Positions 28,042-36,732 of a stretch of DNA of 64,000 nucleotides are shown here, in pieces (position 1 is the stretch's first letter; each line of letters begins with the position of its first letter). The position numbers and the translations under genes are program-made. This DNA is from Lachnospiraceae bacterium 28-4 (lineage in GTDB: Bacteria > Bacillota > Clostridia > Lachnospirales > Lachnospiraceae): positions 1,574,301 to 1,638,300 of the forward strand of contig KE159598.1 of assembly GCA_000403275.2 (NCBI GenBank), read 5' to 3'. The notes beneath the pieces are model-generated. The model was not told the DNA's origin. It ran no database searches and was given only the letters and a program-made list of their open reading frames with translations.

Positions 28042-28094
28042 GTTACACATCTCCCAAAAGCTGTTTTATTTTTTCTCCAATCTGTCGGATACCC

Positions 28095-28382
28095 CTATTT
28101 ATGCTTTCCTGTCAAAGATGGCTTCTCTTCTAAGTAATCCGGCAGTTCCTCCCCTTTGCCATTCCTTAGGGAGCGGTACTCATTAAAATAGATTCCGTAA
28201 AATTCCCTTTCTTTTTCCCGTTCAGCCGGAATCCTCTCGCAAGCCCACCCGTATCCCGAATCGAAATATGTCAGCATCTTTTGTAATCACAGTCTGGTCA
28301 TCTTCTGTTGAGCATTCTGCTGTGTTTTTCTTGCCCCATGCCATGCCGGATATCCTGTTGTTCCTATTCCATTAATATTCAT
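28095..28382 (-). pseudogene. Decayed member of the MxVNGI small-protein family
   Basis: Starts MNINGIGTTGYPAWHGARK, nearly identical to the protein at 52085-52630. In another frame the sequence then matches the middle of that protein (STEDDQTVITKDAD against STEDDPTVIAKGVD), so about 60 residues have been deleted. The tail (AEREKEREFYGIYFNEYRSL) has the E-x-E-F-Y pattern seen at the end of the 28451 protein. A TGA interrupts the first frame. Confidence 0.65.
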
Positions 28383-28450
28383 TTTTTCAAATTCTCCTTT
28401 ATTTTTGAAATCAGAAGTGTCCCTGCCCGCTTTCTGTTCCTTAATGTATC

Positions 28451-28948
28451 TTATAACTGCTCCAGCTTCTCCAAAAACGCCCTGTAAAATTCCCCTTCTT
28501 TAATGCGGGCCTGCTGAACCTCTATGCTCCTGGCCGTATAGACTACGGGATGCTCCAAATCGTACAGCGCCTCTTTTGTTGCCCGGATCGCAGATTCCAC
28601 CGTGCTTCCAAGGATGTCAAGATTCTCCGTTTCACCCCTAAGCTGTTTATTTAACCGCTGCACCATCATCTGCGATATGTGGCTCATCATACCGTTGCCC
28701 CGGATTCCCATGCCATTCGCGTTTACTTCTTTCGCCGCATCCATCCACGCATCCTTCACTTCCTGCGGGGCGTTGGGGCCAACCATCTCAAAGGCTTTCT
28801 CATCATAATCTGTTGCTTTATCCTGTGCCGTCTTTTCTACCATTGTCCCCATGAAATCCACAGCGCCGGATTCAACACTTCTTTCTGCTTTTCTCGCTGT
28901 GTATCCTGCTACCGGATATCCTGCTATTCCTTTTCCATTAACATTCAT
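28451..28948 (-). CDS. MxVNGI-family small protein of unknown function
   Basis: 165 residues from MNVNGKGIAGYPVAGYTARK (ATG 28948, AAGGAA upstream). No signal peptide or membrane helix. The N-terminus shares the NG-x-GYP-x-ARK pattern with 52085, and an F-x-x-x-hydrophobic segment (DFMGTM) follows about 20 residues later. The rest is helical, ending in a charged helix (IEVQQARIKEGEFYRAFLEK). The two-hairpin RNA element lies 31 bases upstream. Function unknown. Confidence 0.65.
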   Translation of the reverse strand: MNVNGKGIAGYPVAGYTARKAERSVESGAVDFMGTMVEKTAQDKATDYDEKAFEMVGPNAPQEVKDAWMDAAKEVNANGMGIRGNGMMSHISQMMVQRLNKQLRGETENLDILGSTVESAIRATKEALYDLEHPVVYTARSIEVQQARIKEGEFYRAFLEKLEQL

Positions 28949-28979
28949 TTCCTTTAATCCTCCATTATTTTTTGTATTG

Positions 28980-29033
28980 TGGCTCATCTGTCATTCAGAG
29001 CCATCTCTGCTCTCTTGATGTAAGTCCGAGCAG
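28980..29033 (-). ncRNA. Two-hairpin RNA element, copy C (before the 28451 gene)
   Basis: On the minus strand, CTGCTC/GAGCAG close a 15-base loop starting GGACUUA (29007-29033). TGGCTC/GAGCCA close the loop UGAAUGACAGAU (28980-29003). Copies A (52666-52719) and B (53862-53917) share the loops but have different stem bases that still pair. It ends 31 bases before the start codon of the downstream gene. Confidence 0.6.
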
Positions 29034-29051
29034 TCCATTGTTTCCTATATC

Positions 29052-29075
29052 CTAACTCCTCCTGTCAAATTCCAT
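29052..29075 (-). other. Seven-codon leader frame MEFDRRS before RNA copy C
   Basis: ATG GAA TTT GAC AGG AGG AGT TAG, with GAGGAGG upstream. A matching frame, MKFDRGS, precedes RNA copy A at 52749-52772. Conservation of the frame, its ribosome-binding site and its place before the hairpins suggests a leader peptide or a translated start of the regulatory region. Confidence 0.4.
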
Positions 29076-29089
29076 ACTGACCTTCACCT

Positions 29090-29190
29090 CCTCGCTGCCC
29101 CCAATTTTCCAATCTGCCGGAACGCCAGAGATGCTTGCCCTGCCCGCCTCTGTGGATTATTGGGGATATGCAACTGTGGGATTATATGCT
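29090..29190. repeat. Repeat R2, copy 3
   Basis: Contains TGCCGGAACGCCAGAGATGC and the motif CTGTGGATTATTGGGGATAT. Related copies lie at about 26998-27055, 27620-27692 and 52010-52085, each just past a gene end in the small-protein regions. The stretch from here to 29475 shows nothing else apart from the presumed left end of the IS91 element. Confidence 0.5.
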
Positions 29191-29475
29191 TTTATTATCA
29201 CAAACAAGAATTGAACAAAATCGCTGCGCGATGGCCTGCCAAGGCTGTGGCATAGCAATTTTCTGTTTTCTATAACAAAAACAGTGGAAAGCAAGTCCTA
29301 AAAGTAGTATTGTTAAGTCACCACAACGAAACAATCAAACAGGATCGACCTTCCCACTGCCTATGAAAAGAATACCATCCTTCCGCTTGGTTGGCAAGCG
29401 GTTTTATGACCCAAATGCGCCTCCGTGTAAAGCAGTGTTTTTGATTACTACTGATTTTACATGGAGGATTTTATT

Positions 29476-30327
29476 ATGTACGAAAAATATTTAGAACAGC
29501 TTGAGGAAGCCGGAAAAATCCGTAACCTCAAAGAACATTCCATTACCTGCTATAAAAACTACGTCTCTTATTTCCTGAAATATCAGGGTAAGAATCCAGA
29601 ACAACTTACCTGTCAGGATGTCAGGGCTTTTCTTCTTGCGAAAAAGGACGAAGGGCTGAAAGCCACCACCCTGAACCTTTATAATTCTGCCATCCGCTTT
29701 TTCTATCGGAATGTCCTGCATATCCTTTGGGATGACATTACAGTCCCGCGCATGATTCTGGAACACAAACTTCCAACTGTTTTGACGATTGATGAAATCG
29801 ACCGTCTGTTGGGCGCTGTTGATGACATAAAATATAAAGCTATGTTTGCAACGATGTATTCTTCCGGAATGCGTGTTTCCGAAGTCATCCATCTGCATTA
29901 TGATGATATTTCCCGCACAAATATGCAGATTCATGTTCGGGATACAAAGAACCGGATGGATCGCTATACGATTCTTTCCAAGCGGTGTCTGGATATCCTT
30001 ACACAATACTGGTTTGAGAAAGGACGGCCCCGGGGAATCCTGTTCCCTAATAAATTTACCGGTAATTACCTGACTGTCAGTACTCTGGAACAGGTGATGC
30101 GCCGTGCTGTATCTGATGCTGAACTCCCAGCAGGAGCAACTCCCCACTGCCTCCGACACAGCTTTGCAACACATCTGATGGAGCAGGGCGTGGAACGGCA
30201 AAATATCCAGGCACTTCTTGGTCACCGTGATCCGAAATCTACGGAGGTTTATCTTCATGTCAGCAACAAATCCCTGATGGGAATCCAGAGTCCGTTTGAC
30301 CGGAAAGAAGGTGCTGGCCATGAATAA
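29476..30327 (+). CDS. Tyrosine recombinase (site-specific integrase) of the IS91 element
   Basis: 283 residues. SAM-like N-terminal domain (residues 1-85), catalytic domain with Arg in YSSGMRVSEVIHL, HCLRHSFATHL (His-x-x-Arg), GHRDPKSTEVYLHVS (His and the nucleophile Tyr). The start at 29476 follows GGAGG by eight bases. It overlaps the transposase gene by eight bases (ATGAATAA), so the two are co-expressed. Such recombinases accompany a subset of IS91-like elements in Clostridia. Confidence 0.85.
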   Translation: MYEKYLEQLEEAGKIRNLKEHSITCYKNYVSYFLKYQGKNPEQLTCQDVRAFLLAKKDEGLKATTLNLYNSAIRFFYRNVLHILWDDITVPRMILEHKLPTVLTIDEIDRLLGAVDDIKYKAMFATMYSSGMRVSEVIHLHYDDISRTNMQIHVRDTKNRMDRYTILSKRCLDILTQYWFEKGRPRGILFPNKFTGNYLTVSTLEQVMRRAVSDAELPAGATPHCLRHSFATHLMEQGVERQNIQALLGHRDPKSTEVYLHVSNKSLMGIQSPFDRKEGAGHE

Positions 30328-31471
30328 GCCGACCGTACAGGATATTTTTCTGCGTTTTTATCCGGCATACATTGAAAAGTATTCCCCTTCCCCCGGGCAG
30401 GCAAAAGTTTCCCGGAACATCATGAACTGTAAAACCGGAGCTTATGGTGCAAATGTCAGCATATGTGGGGACTGTGGTACTGTTCAGATTCATTACAATT
30501 CCTGCCGCAACCGTTGTTGTCCCATGTGCCAGGCTGTCCCGAAGGAAATGTGGATGGATGCCCGCAGGGAAGATGTACTTGACGCCCCTTACTTTCATCT
30601 CGTATTTACAGTTCCGGATATCCTCAATCCGGTCATTTACAGTAATCAGAAGCAGCTGTATGATACCCTGTATCACGCCGCTTCTGCTACAATCAGTGAA
30701 CTGGCGGCTGACCCAAAGCACCTTGGTGCTTCTGCTGGATATATCTGCATCCTGCATACATGGGGGTCTGAAATGAACTTTCATCCCCATATCCACACAA
30801 TACTGCTCGGAGGGGGATTGACACAAAAAAATGAATGGAAGGATAACGGCACTGAATTTTTCCTTCCAATCCAGATCATTTCCAAAGTATTCCGTGGAAA
30901 ATACATGGAAGAATTGAAAAACCTTTGGGAGACCGGTCAGCTCAAGTTTCACGGGACAGCCGAAAAATACCGTAACCATTACGCATTCAAAGAACTGCTT
31001 AATGCCTGTTATTCTACAGAGTGGATTCCTTATTGTAAGAAAGCCTTTAATGGCGCACAGTCTGTGATTGATTATCTTGGAAAATACACTCATCGGATTG
31101 CAATTAGTAATCATCGTATCATCTGTATGGATGAGGAAACCGTCACTTTTTCTGTGAAGGATTACCGGAACAAAGGGCAGTGGAAAGAGCTGACCCTTTC
31201 TGGCATTGAGTTCATACGGCGTTTTTTGATGCATGTCCCACCAAAGCGTTTTGTACGAATTCGGCATTACGGACTTCTTTGTTCCCGCAGCAAAAGAAAA
31301 AAGCTTACTTTATGCCGGAATCTTCTCGGATGCAGAAAATATATTTCAGAACTGCACGGTAAGGGAATGCCTGAAATATTGAAACATCTCTATGGCGTAA
31401 ATGTCTGCATGTGTAAAGCCTGCGGCGGTAAACTTGGAAAGCCTCAGCTTCGGATACCACAAAGATGCTAA
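30320..31471 (+). mobile_element. IS91-family HUH transposase
   Basis: 383 residues from MNKPTVQDIFLRFYPAYIEK. An N-terminal zinc-binding motif (ICGDCGTVQIHYNSCRNRCC, then PMCQ), the HUH motif FHPHIHTILLGGG, and paired tyrosines in VIDYLGKYTHRIAI are all present, so it looks active. IS91 elements move by rolling-circle replication, without terminal inverted repeats. The C-terminal half ends with further cysteines (CMCKACGGKLGKPQ). Confidence 0.92.
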
Positions 31472-31497
31472 ATATTTCATTTCCCAATAGTTTTTTG

Positions 31498-31519
31498 AAA
31501 CCTCAAAATTTGAGGTTTT
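31498..31519. terminator. Palindrome after the IS91 transposase
   Basis: AAACCTCAAA / TTTGAGGTTT with a two-base centre, 27 bases past the stop and followed by TGTTGT. A likely terminator or part of the element's end. Confidence 0.5.
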
Positions 31520-31670
31520 GTTGTCATGCCCATTTATCTGGAATCATTTGATTTCTATAGCTTCTGCACAGAAAATCCTGTATAATTATGGGTAAGAACA
31601 AAAGATTGAAAGTCCATAGGTAGTGGCTACCCGGACGCTTACTTTGTTCAATTAGGTCAAATCGAAAATG

Positions 31671-31724
31671 GTGTAAACGAAGGGGCAGTTCACTGGAATG
31701 CCAAAACTGCTTTTTCGTTTACCC
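31671..31724. other. Nested hairpin, probable right end of the IS91 element
   Basis: GTAAACGAA (31673-31681) pairs with TTCGTTTAC (31714-31722), with GCAGTT/AACTGC nested inside. IS91 elements carry a subterminal hairpin at the replication origin. The true end was not determined. The rest of 31520-31799 shows no gene. Confidence 0.4.
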
Positions 31725-31799
31725 CATCATCGATTCTAACCTAAAGAATTTGTCGTTACTTTATTATATATCTGTTTTTCAAAGAATGAAAGCGATTTC

Positions 31800-32012
31800 T
31801 TATACTTCCTGTTCATCCAAACGGAACTTGAACAATGCAGCAACAAGCCGGGATTTTATGCTGTCCTCTGTATCCCTGTCGATATGCCCGTTTTCAATAG
31901 CGGCGATTCAGATTCGCTTGCTGTAATGCTGTAAAACCTCATTCACGGCTTCCGGCTCTCCACTGGTCGCCCGGACAATCGTTTCATAGGGTAAAAAGTT
32001 CGGATTCCCCAT
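31800..32012 (-). pseudogene. Conjugative-element HTH protein (Tn916 ORF-type), interrupted
   Basis: MGNPNFLPYETIVRATSGEP then EAVNEVLQHYSKRI, a TGA codon, and in the same frame IAAIENGHIDRDTEDSIKSR, LVAALFKFRLDEQEV. This matches the short helix-turn-helix protein that follows the sigma-like factor in Tn916-type elements. The stop is internal to the domain. Confidence 0.7.
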
Positions 32013-32190
32013 GTGAAAGTACCTCCATTTCTTTGTACAGAAGCTGTAAAGTCCTGCGGATTTGATACCCGGTCGTACTCCGGCAGAGATAACAGGGCGG
32101 CGGCAAGCTCCCCATTGGTGAGGATAACTGTCTGACCGCATATCGTAATGGGGTATTCTTCATAGGGTGCTTCAAAATATTCGTCTGTTG
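32013..32190 (-). pseudogene. Sigma-like factor remnant of a conjugative element
   Basis: EEYPITICGQTVILTNGELA then AALLSLPEYDRV resembles the sigma-70-like protein of Tn916-type elements. Upstream it fades into an IS3 relic and downstream it is deleted straight into the HTH gene. A trace of a former conjugative transposon. Confidence 0.5.
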
Positions 32191-32239
32191 TGCCTAAAGG
32201 GCAAAACTTTTCTTCTGTGAGGTATTCAAGGGATATTCT

Positions 32240-32482
32240 TTTTGCCGCCGTCTGCTCCTGTCACGCCATGCGTTGATAGCCGCAAAGGCGGTTTCAGAGG
32301 AAAGCCCTGCCTCATCCGGCCCCGGCTTTTCCTCATAGTAATAAGTGCTTCGATTTACCTGCAGGACGCGGCACATTGCTGATACCGCATCTTCTCCTGC
32401 CGGAACGGTATAAGCCCACGAATTGCTGCTTAAATTCATCCGTGTATTTGCGAGGTTTTCTTCGCTGTTTTGTCCCGGTCAT
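32240..32482 (-). pseudogene. IS3-family relic (OrfA start joined to OrfB start)
   Basis: MTGTKQRRKPRKYTDEFKQQ is the OrfA N-terminus. Within a few residues the other frame reads AMCRVLQVNRSTYYYEEKPG, the start of OrfB. Most of OrfA is deleted and OrfB is cut short. Confidence 0.65.
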
Positions 32483-32551
32483 AGTGTTTGCTCCTTTGCT
32501 TATTGGTTTTATATTATATGACCTTAAAAAATCTGTCCAGTTTATTGTAAC

Positions 32552-33247
32552 CTATCCAATATTTTTCTGTTCGGAATAGGCTGTGTCCCCGATTACCATT
32601 TCCACTTCCATCCCGGCTTCCCTGCTTTTGCGAACCAGTTCCGGCAGTTCTTTTCCATCTGTCTTTTCACCGCTGGTAACGGTGGCTGCTGTAATAATAC
32701 GTTCCCCACTCATTGCTATGTGTGTTTTGTAACCAAAGAAAGAACTATCTGCTGTCTTATGGCCTGTCTTTGCGTCTGCATCTCTTGAAGTTTCGATATG
32801 TTCAAGGTCATCATTTACAGATTCTTCCAGCAAATTCAGCTTCTCCCTTACTTTAGGATAACTACACAACTCAGCTTTTTCTTTAATGACCGAGAGCAGA
32901 GCATGGCAGTATGCCAGTTCTTTTTCCAAAGAATCTTCTGTATTTTTATTCGGAAACTGCTCTTTCATTGTTCCGTCTATTTCATAAACAGCACGCCGCA
33001 TTTTCTTTGACTGTTCTAAAGGCGCCTGTCTTGGTGTTTTCTGGTTGTATCTTGATCTTGTATGGGTTGCGTCTACAATAATGGATTTTGATTTTATAAT
33101 GCCTTTTTCTAATGCAATCCGGACTGTTTTTGTGATCAGCATGTCCAACAGGTTCATATCTTTCAGGAGCAGGTTGTCTTTTGGAACGACTAATTCATAT
33201 ATTTCCATGTATGGGCTTAATACTAAATTCTGTTGTTGTTCAACCAT
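32552..33247 (-). pseudogene. IS1182-family transposase, internally deleted and truncated
   Basis: Begins VEQQQNLVLSPYMEIYELVV, the usual N-terminus, but the next roughly 90 residues of the family are missing before TKTVRIALEKGIIKSKSIIV. The DDE region with VDATHTRSRYN, FGYKTHIAMSGERII and VIGDTAYSEQKNIG follows, then it stops where about 100 residues should remain. Not active. The AT-rich palindrome just upstream (33255-33300) probably belongs to the same element. Confidence 0.75.
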
Positions 33248-33348
33248 AGTGCCACCACCTGTATTTGATAATTATATTATACCAAATATAGACGGTGGTA
33301 TCTACTTTTTCAGCGGCCTCCTGCAAGCAACGGGGGTGTTGACCCTCG

Positions 33349-33410
33349 CGGCAGCCACCAAATGTACATGCAAGCACGCCCACTTGACTCGTTGCTCGCG
33401 GGAATCAATA
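33349..33410. repeat. Intergenic hairpin repeat R3, copy P1
   Basis: About 60 bases sharing roughly three-quarters identity with 36664-36728. The core CAAATG-x-ACATGCAAGCA-x-G is conserved. It follows the stop of the last gene of the ABC operon. Confidence 0.5.
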
Positions 33411-35414
33411 GCTTTTGGGTAAAGCGATTTCCTCACCACTTTCTTTTGATAATACATAAATATTTCCTGTATCACAGGTAACAGACATTGCAGGTATATG
33501 ACTGATCAATTCCTTGTTATTCCCGTCCTTGCCGCAGGAATACAGACATCCTCCGTCCGTCCTGGAAACATAATAGATTGACTGCTCATCCATGCAGAAA
33601 TCATATGCAACTATATTTTCATAAGTGTAAGTTTCATTACTGGAAACGTCATATCTTGTTAAAACCCCCTGTTCATTTTTGTAAAAGATGCTTTCCCCAT
33701 CGAATGAAATATTTCCGTTTTCAGGAATGTCGAGCTTTACAGTTTTTCTGGTATACCGGTTTACTTTTGTTATGCCATCATTGCCAATGAAAAACAGGTT
33801 GTCGTCATTCAGGAAAAAAGCGTGGTGAAAATCCAGGAACTTCCATTTATCCCCCGTTTCATAGTCAATGCCCAAAAGAGAACGCCCGGAATTAGTCATC
33901 TGCTCAAAGATTGTTTTTTCCTCAAAGGTATTCAGATTCAACTCTACAACCGACACTTTCGTTATATTGCTGTTATAGTTTCCCACCCGGTTGACATAGC
34001 TTTCCATAACCGATGTGGTGTAATACAGATATGGCGGACACACATAAAACGCGCGTATTTCTTCTTCATCAGAAAATACCCCAAACATAGGGGAACGTGC
34101 TAAAGGATATGTTTCCCCCGTGGAAGTATTTTTGAGAGAATAATCAAAATTCCCTGCATCCCGTATGATTTCATAACCCATACAGTCATAGCCTGCCGAT
34201 GAATTATAGACAACGCTACCCGTTTTTCCACGGCCTGCACATCCCGTCACTGCCAATGTCAGGCCAAACATGACAACGAAAGCCGCCCCACGCTTCTTTT
34301 GCCCTGATTTCATCAGCCATCTGTTAGAATTGCGCCGTAAAATCCAGACAACGGCCAAAGTACACAAAAGCACGGATACAAAGAGCAATGTCAATAGCGT
34401 AACCGTGCCAACCTCCGCAAAAATCATTTTCTCATCACCCGTCATGGCATCGCTCATAACAATATCCCCTGCAAAAAAGTCTGTTCCAAGCAGAAACGGC
34501 AGCGGCAGAGGCAGACGGTAAATGCTGGTTTTCGATAAGCCTATATAGGGAATAATCACGGACACCGCACCAGTCAGCAGGGTGACCGCATACTTTTTTG
34601 CCAAAACGGAAATGAACATCAGGAGTATCGTAAGAAACACACCCCCAAACATCCGGAGCAACCCTATAGATACATATCCCTCCAACAGCGACATGTCCTT
34701 GCTGCTGTCTGCAAAGTAACGAATACTCTGAATCGGATAATCCCCATCCGGCAGTCCGTATTTGAACCTGTAAAATCCGTATTCAATAAGCGAAATGCAA
34801 AGCGACAGGAAGAGGACAACCGTGGTAATAATGAGCAGCTTATACAGATCGCTTTTTCGCCCCTCCCTTGCAGTCAGGATCAGGGTGTCCATCTGGCAGC
34901 TGTACTCAGAACAGAAAACAGGCGTAACAATCAGCAAAATGCCAAGGAAGAGAATGAAATTAAGCGTACCTTTGCCAAGAAGCCCCATCCATCCGTTTGT
35001 CTGGAGAAAACAGCGGTTCCCCGCATTTTCGCAGATATAGAGATATTGCTGATAGATAACCTCAAATCCATTTTGACGCTCCAGAACCTTCTCTATTTCC
35101 CGGCTCTCTTTTTTATATTCACTTTCACTGATCTTCCCGTCATAGTAGTTCTCCAAAAGGCTGTTCTGCCTCTCCTTCGCTTCCGCAATCCTCTCCGCCT
35201 CCTGCTCCAGATAAAGGGAAGATTCCTCGGTGCAGTATCCGTTTACCTTTTCCAGATACCATTCATATTCATTTTTATACTGCTCCGCCGCACTGTCATA
35301 AGGGTTGTCGGACAAGACAAGCCAGACCGTGCCAAAGAGCAGGACAAGGGCAATATAGAACAGCCCCCTTTGCCAGAGCATAATCTTTTTTACTTCGTAC
35401 ATAAATCCAGACAT
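33405..35414 (-). CDS. ABC-2 type permease fused to a surface-exposed propeller-like domain
   Basis: 669 residues from MSGFMYEVKKIMLWQRG (ATG 35414, GGAGG five bases upstream). Residues 1-390: ABC-2 permease with six or seven membrane helices and a large coiled extracellular loop between helices 1 and 2. Then a further hydrophobic segment ending in a lipobox-like LAVTGCAGRG (about residue 405), followed by 265 soluble residues that look like a DUF5050-type beta propeller (LNDDNLFFIGNDGITKVN; CMDEQSIYYVSRTDGGCLYS). The second part looks like a complete lipoprotein joined in frame. Last gene of the operon. Confidence 0.75.
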   Translation of the reverse strand: MSGFMYEVKKIMLWQRGLFYIALVLLFGTVWLVLSDNPYDSAAEQYKNEYEWYLEKVNGYCTEESSLYLEQEAERIAEAKERQNSLLENYYDGKISESEYKKESREIEKVLERQNGFEVIYQQYLYICENAGNRCFLQTNGWMGLLGKGTLNFILFLGILLIVTPVFCSEYSCQMDTLILTAREGRKSDLYKLLIITTVVLFLSLCISLIEYGFYRFKYGLPDGDYPIQSIRYFADSSKDMSLLEGYVSIGLLRMFGGVFLTILLMFISVLAKKYAVTLLTGAVSVIIPYIGLSKTSIYRLPLPLPFLLGTDFFAGDIVMSDAMTGDEKMIFAEVGTVTLLTLLFVSVLLCTLAVVWILRRNSNRWLMKSGQKKRGAAFVVMFGLTLAVTGCAGRGKTGSVVYNSSAGYDCMGYEIIRDAGNFDYSLKNTSTGETYPLARSPMFGVFSDEEEIRAFYVCPPYLYYTTSVMESYVNRVGNYNSNITKVSVVELNLNTFEEKTIFEQMTNSGRSLLGIDYETGDKWKFLDFHHAFFLNDDNLFFIGNDGITKVNRYTRKTVKLDIPENGNISFDGESIFYKNEQGVLTRYDVSSNETYTYENIVAYDFCMDEQSIYYVSRTDGGCLYSCGKDGNNKELISHIPAMSVTCDTGNIYVLSKESGEEIALPKSY

Positions 35415-36631
35415 TTTGTCCTCCTCTCCCGGCAATAAGAGTTCCTTTTAGAAAGCATCATCATTGCCGTTATGGAAACCACCCCTACGGTTATGGCAAA
35501 AATAATTGCTGCCTGGAAACTCTGTACCGGATATCCTGCCAAACCAATAAACTCGGTCTTGCCAAATAGTATGCGGTTAGCAAGCAGCGAATATGGGTTT
35601 ATAATCTTGAGCCAGGCATTGCTGAAACAGCTCTGCGACGCACCTGTAATAATGAAACACAGGGCTGCTCCAAAATCAGCGACAAACGGAACAAGAGCAT
35701 TACGCCCAAACATGGAAATCAATAGAAACACCATGCTCATCGTCCATACGCCCACTGCCCTTATCACTGCGGACAGAATCGCATATTGCCATAAATTACA
35801 GTTTACCGCAGCTGTGCTGAAATTGCGGACAGCATACAGCGGAAGACCCCCTCCTTCCGCTGTTCCGAAGAAATACGCAAAACCAATATAATCCACAACA
35901 GAAAACCATATGGCCACACTGATTGCAAACAAAGAAGCCGCAGCAATTTTAGCAAATGTGGTCTTTTTACCGCCGCCCGGACTTGTCAGCAGCAGCATAT
36001 CCATCTGTGTTTCCTTTTCGCAGACAAAGGTACTGACAACCCCGTACAGACAAAGAAATAAAACCAATATGCCCGAAAAATCATAGTTCAGATAATAGTT
36101 ATACATTTCCTCATAGGCAAAGGCTTTTATGCTCCGCCCGGAATAAAGGTGATAGATCACACTGTTTTTGCGTGCTTCATACGTCTGCCCCCGTTCTTTG
36201 TAAACAGCGGCATTTTCTTTTGCCCTCTCTGCCACTTGAAGCGCATAAGTCCGATAATGATAGAAATATTCCATAGGCTCCACATAGTATTTTTCCAGGA
36301 TATTCCGGTCACTGTATATATTCCCCGTCATCATATCCGGATTATCTTTGGCTGTGCTTGCTGTCATATCAGCCGTAGCGTCTGCTAACGGCTGATATAT
36401 GGAAAGAAGATGATTGATTTTTTCAGCAGTGATCTCCCCTCTGTAATCCTCATAAAGCTGCCAATACACGCTGTTCCAGCTGCGGCTGTCATTTCCGTCC
36501 GCCAGGTAGGAATACGAGTGGAATTCGCTGTTTATTTTGAACAGGTTCACTACACTGAACAATATGAGCACAACAAGTATTGACCGCTTGCAGAATAATT
36601 TGTAAAATTCATATTTGATTAAGCGTGTCAT
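35390..36631 (-). CDS. ABC-2 type transporter permease
   Basis: 413 residues with a membrane helix at the N-terminus (RSILVVLILFSVVNLFKI), a 150-residue extracellular loop and five more helices. It is the same layout as the permease half at 33405, and the two probably form a heterodimer with the ATPase at 36720. Its end overlaps the next gene's start by 25 bases. The operon resembles peptide- or lantibiotic-resistance exporters, but the substrate is unknown. Confidence 0.8.
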   Translation of the reverse strand: MTRLIKYEFYKLFCKRSILVVLILFSVVNLFKINSEFHSYSYLADGNDSRSWNSVYWQLYEDYRGEITAEKINHLLSIYQPLADATADMTASTAKDNPDMMTGNIYSDRNILEKYYVEPMEYFYHYRTYALQVAERAKENAAVYKERGQTYEARKNSVIYHLYSGRSIKAFAYEEMYNYYLNYDFSGILVLFLCLYGVVSTFVCEKETQMDMLLLTSPGGGKKTTFAKIAAASLFAISVAIWFSVVDYIGFAYFFGTAEGGGLPLYAVRNFSTAAVNCNLWQYAILSAVIRAVGVWTMSMVFLLISMFGRNALVPFVADFGAALCFIITGASQSCFSNAWLKIINPYSLLANRILFGKTEFIGLAGYPVQSFQAAIIFAITVGVVSITAMMMLSKRNSYCRERRTKCLDLCTK

Positions 36632-36647
36632 GTTATCTCTCCCTTAA

Positions 36648-36732
36648 CTCATTGCCCACGGAGGGTCTTGCGACTCTTGCGGCATTCGCCAAATGGACAT
36701 GCAAGCATGTCCGCCTGGCTCATTGCCCACGG
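36648..36732. repeat. Intergenic hairpin repeat R3, copy P2, with flanking direct repeats
   Basis: CTCATTGCCCACGGA occurs twice, 70 bases apart. Between them lies the perfect hairpin GGACATGC-AA-GCATGTCC. The right repeat covers the last codons of the ATPase gene (FRGQ and stop). Related to P1 at 33349. Confidence 0.55.

Noticed and set aside
29491..30321. 276-codon frame antisense to the tyrosine recombinase
   Set aside because: It mirrors the codon pattern of the real gene, has no ribosome-binding site and resembles no protein family.
30260..31267. 335-codon frame antisense to the IS91 transposase
   Set aside because: Pure shadow of a gene with clear HUH and zinc motifs on the plus strand.
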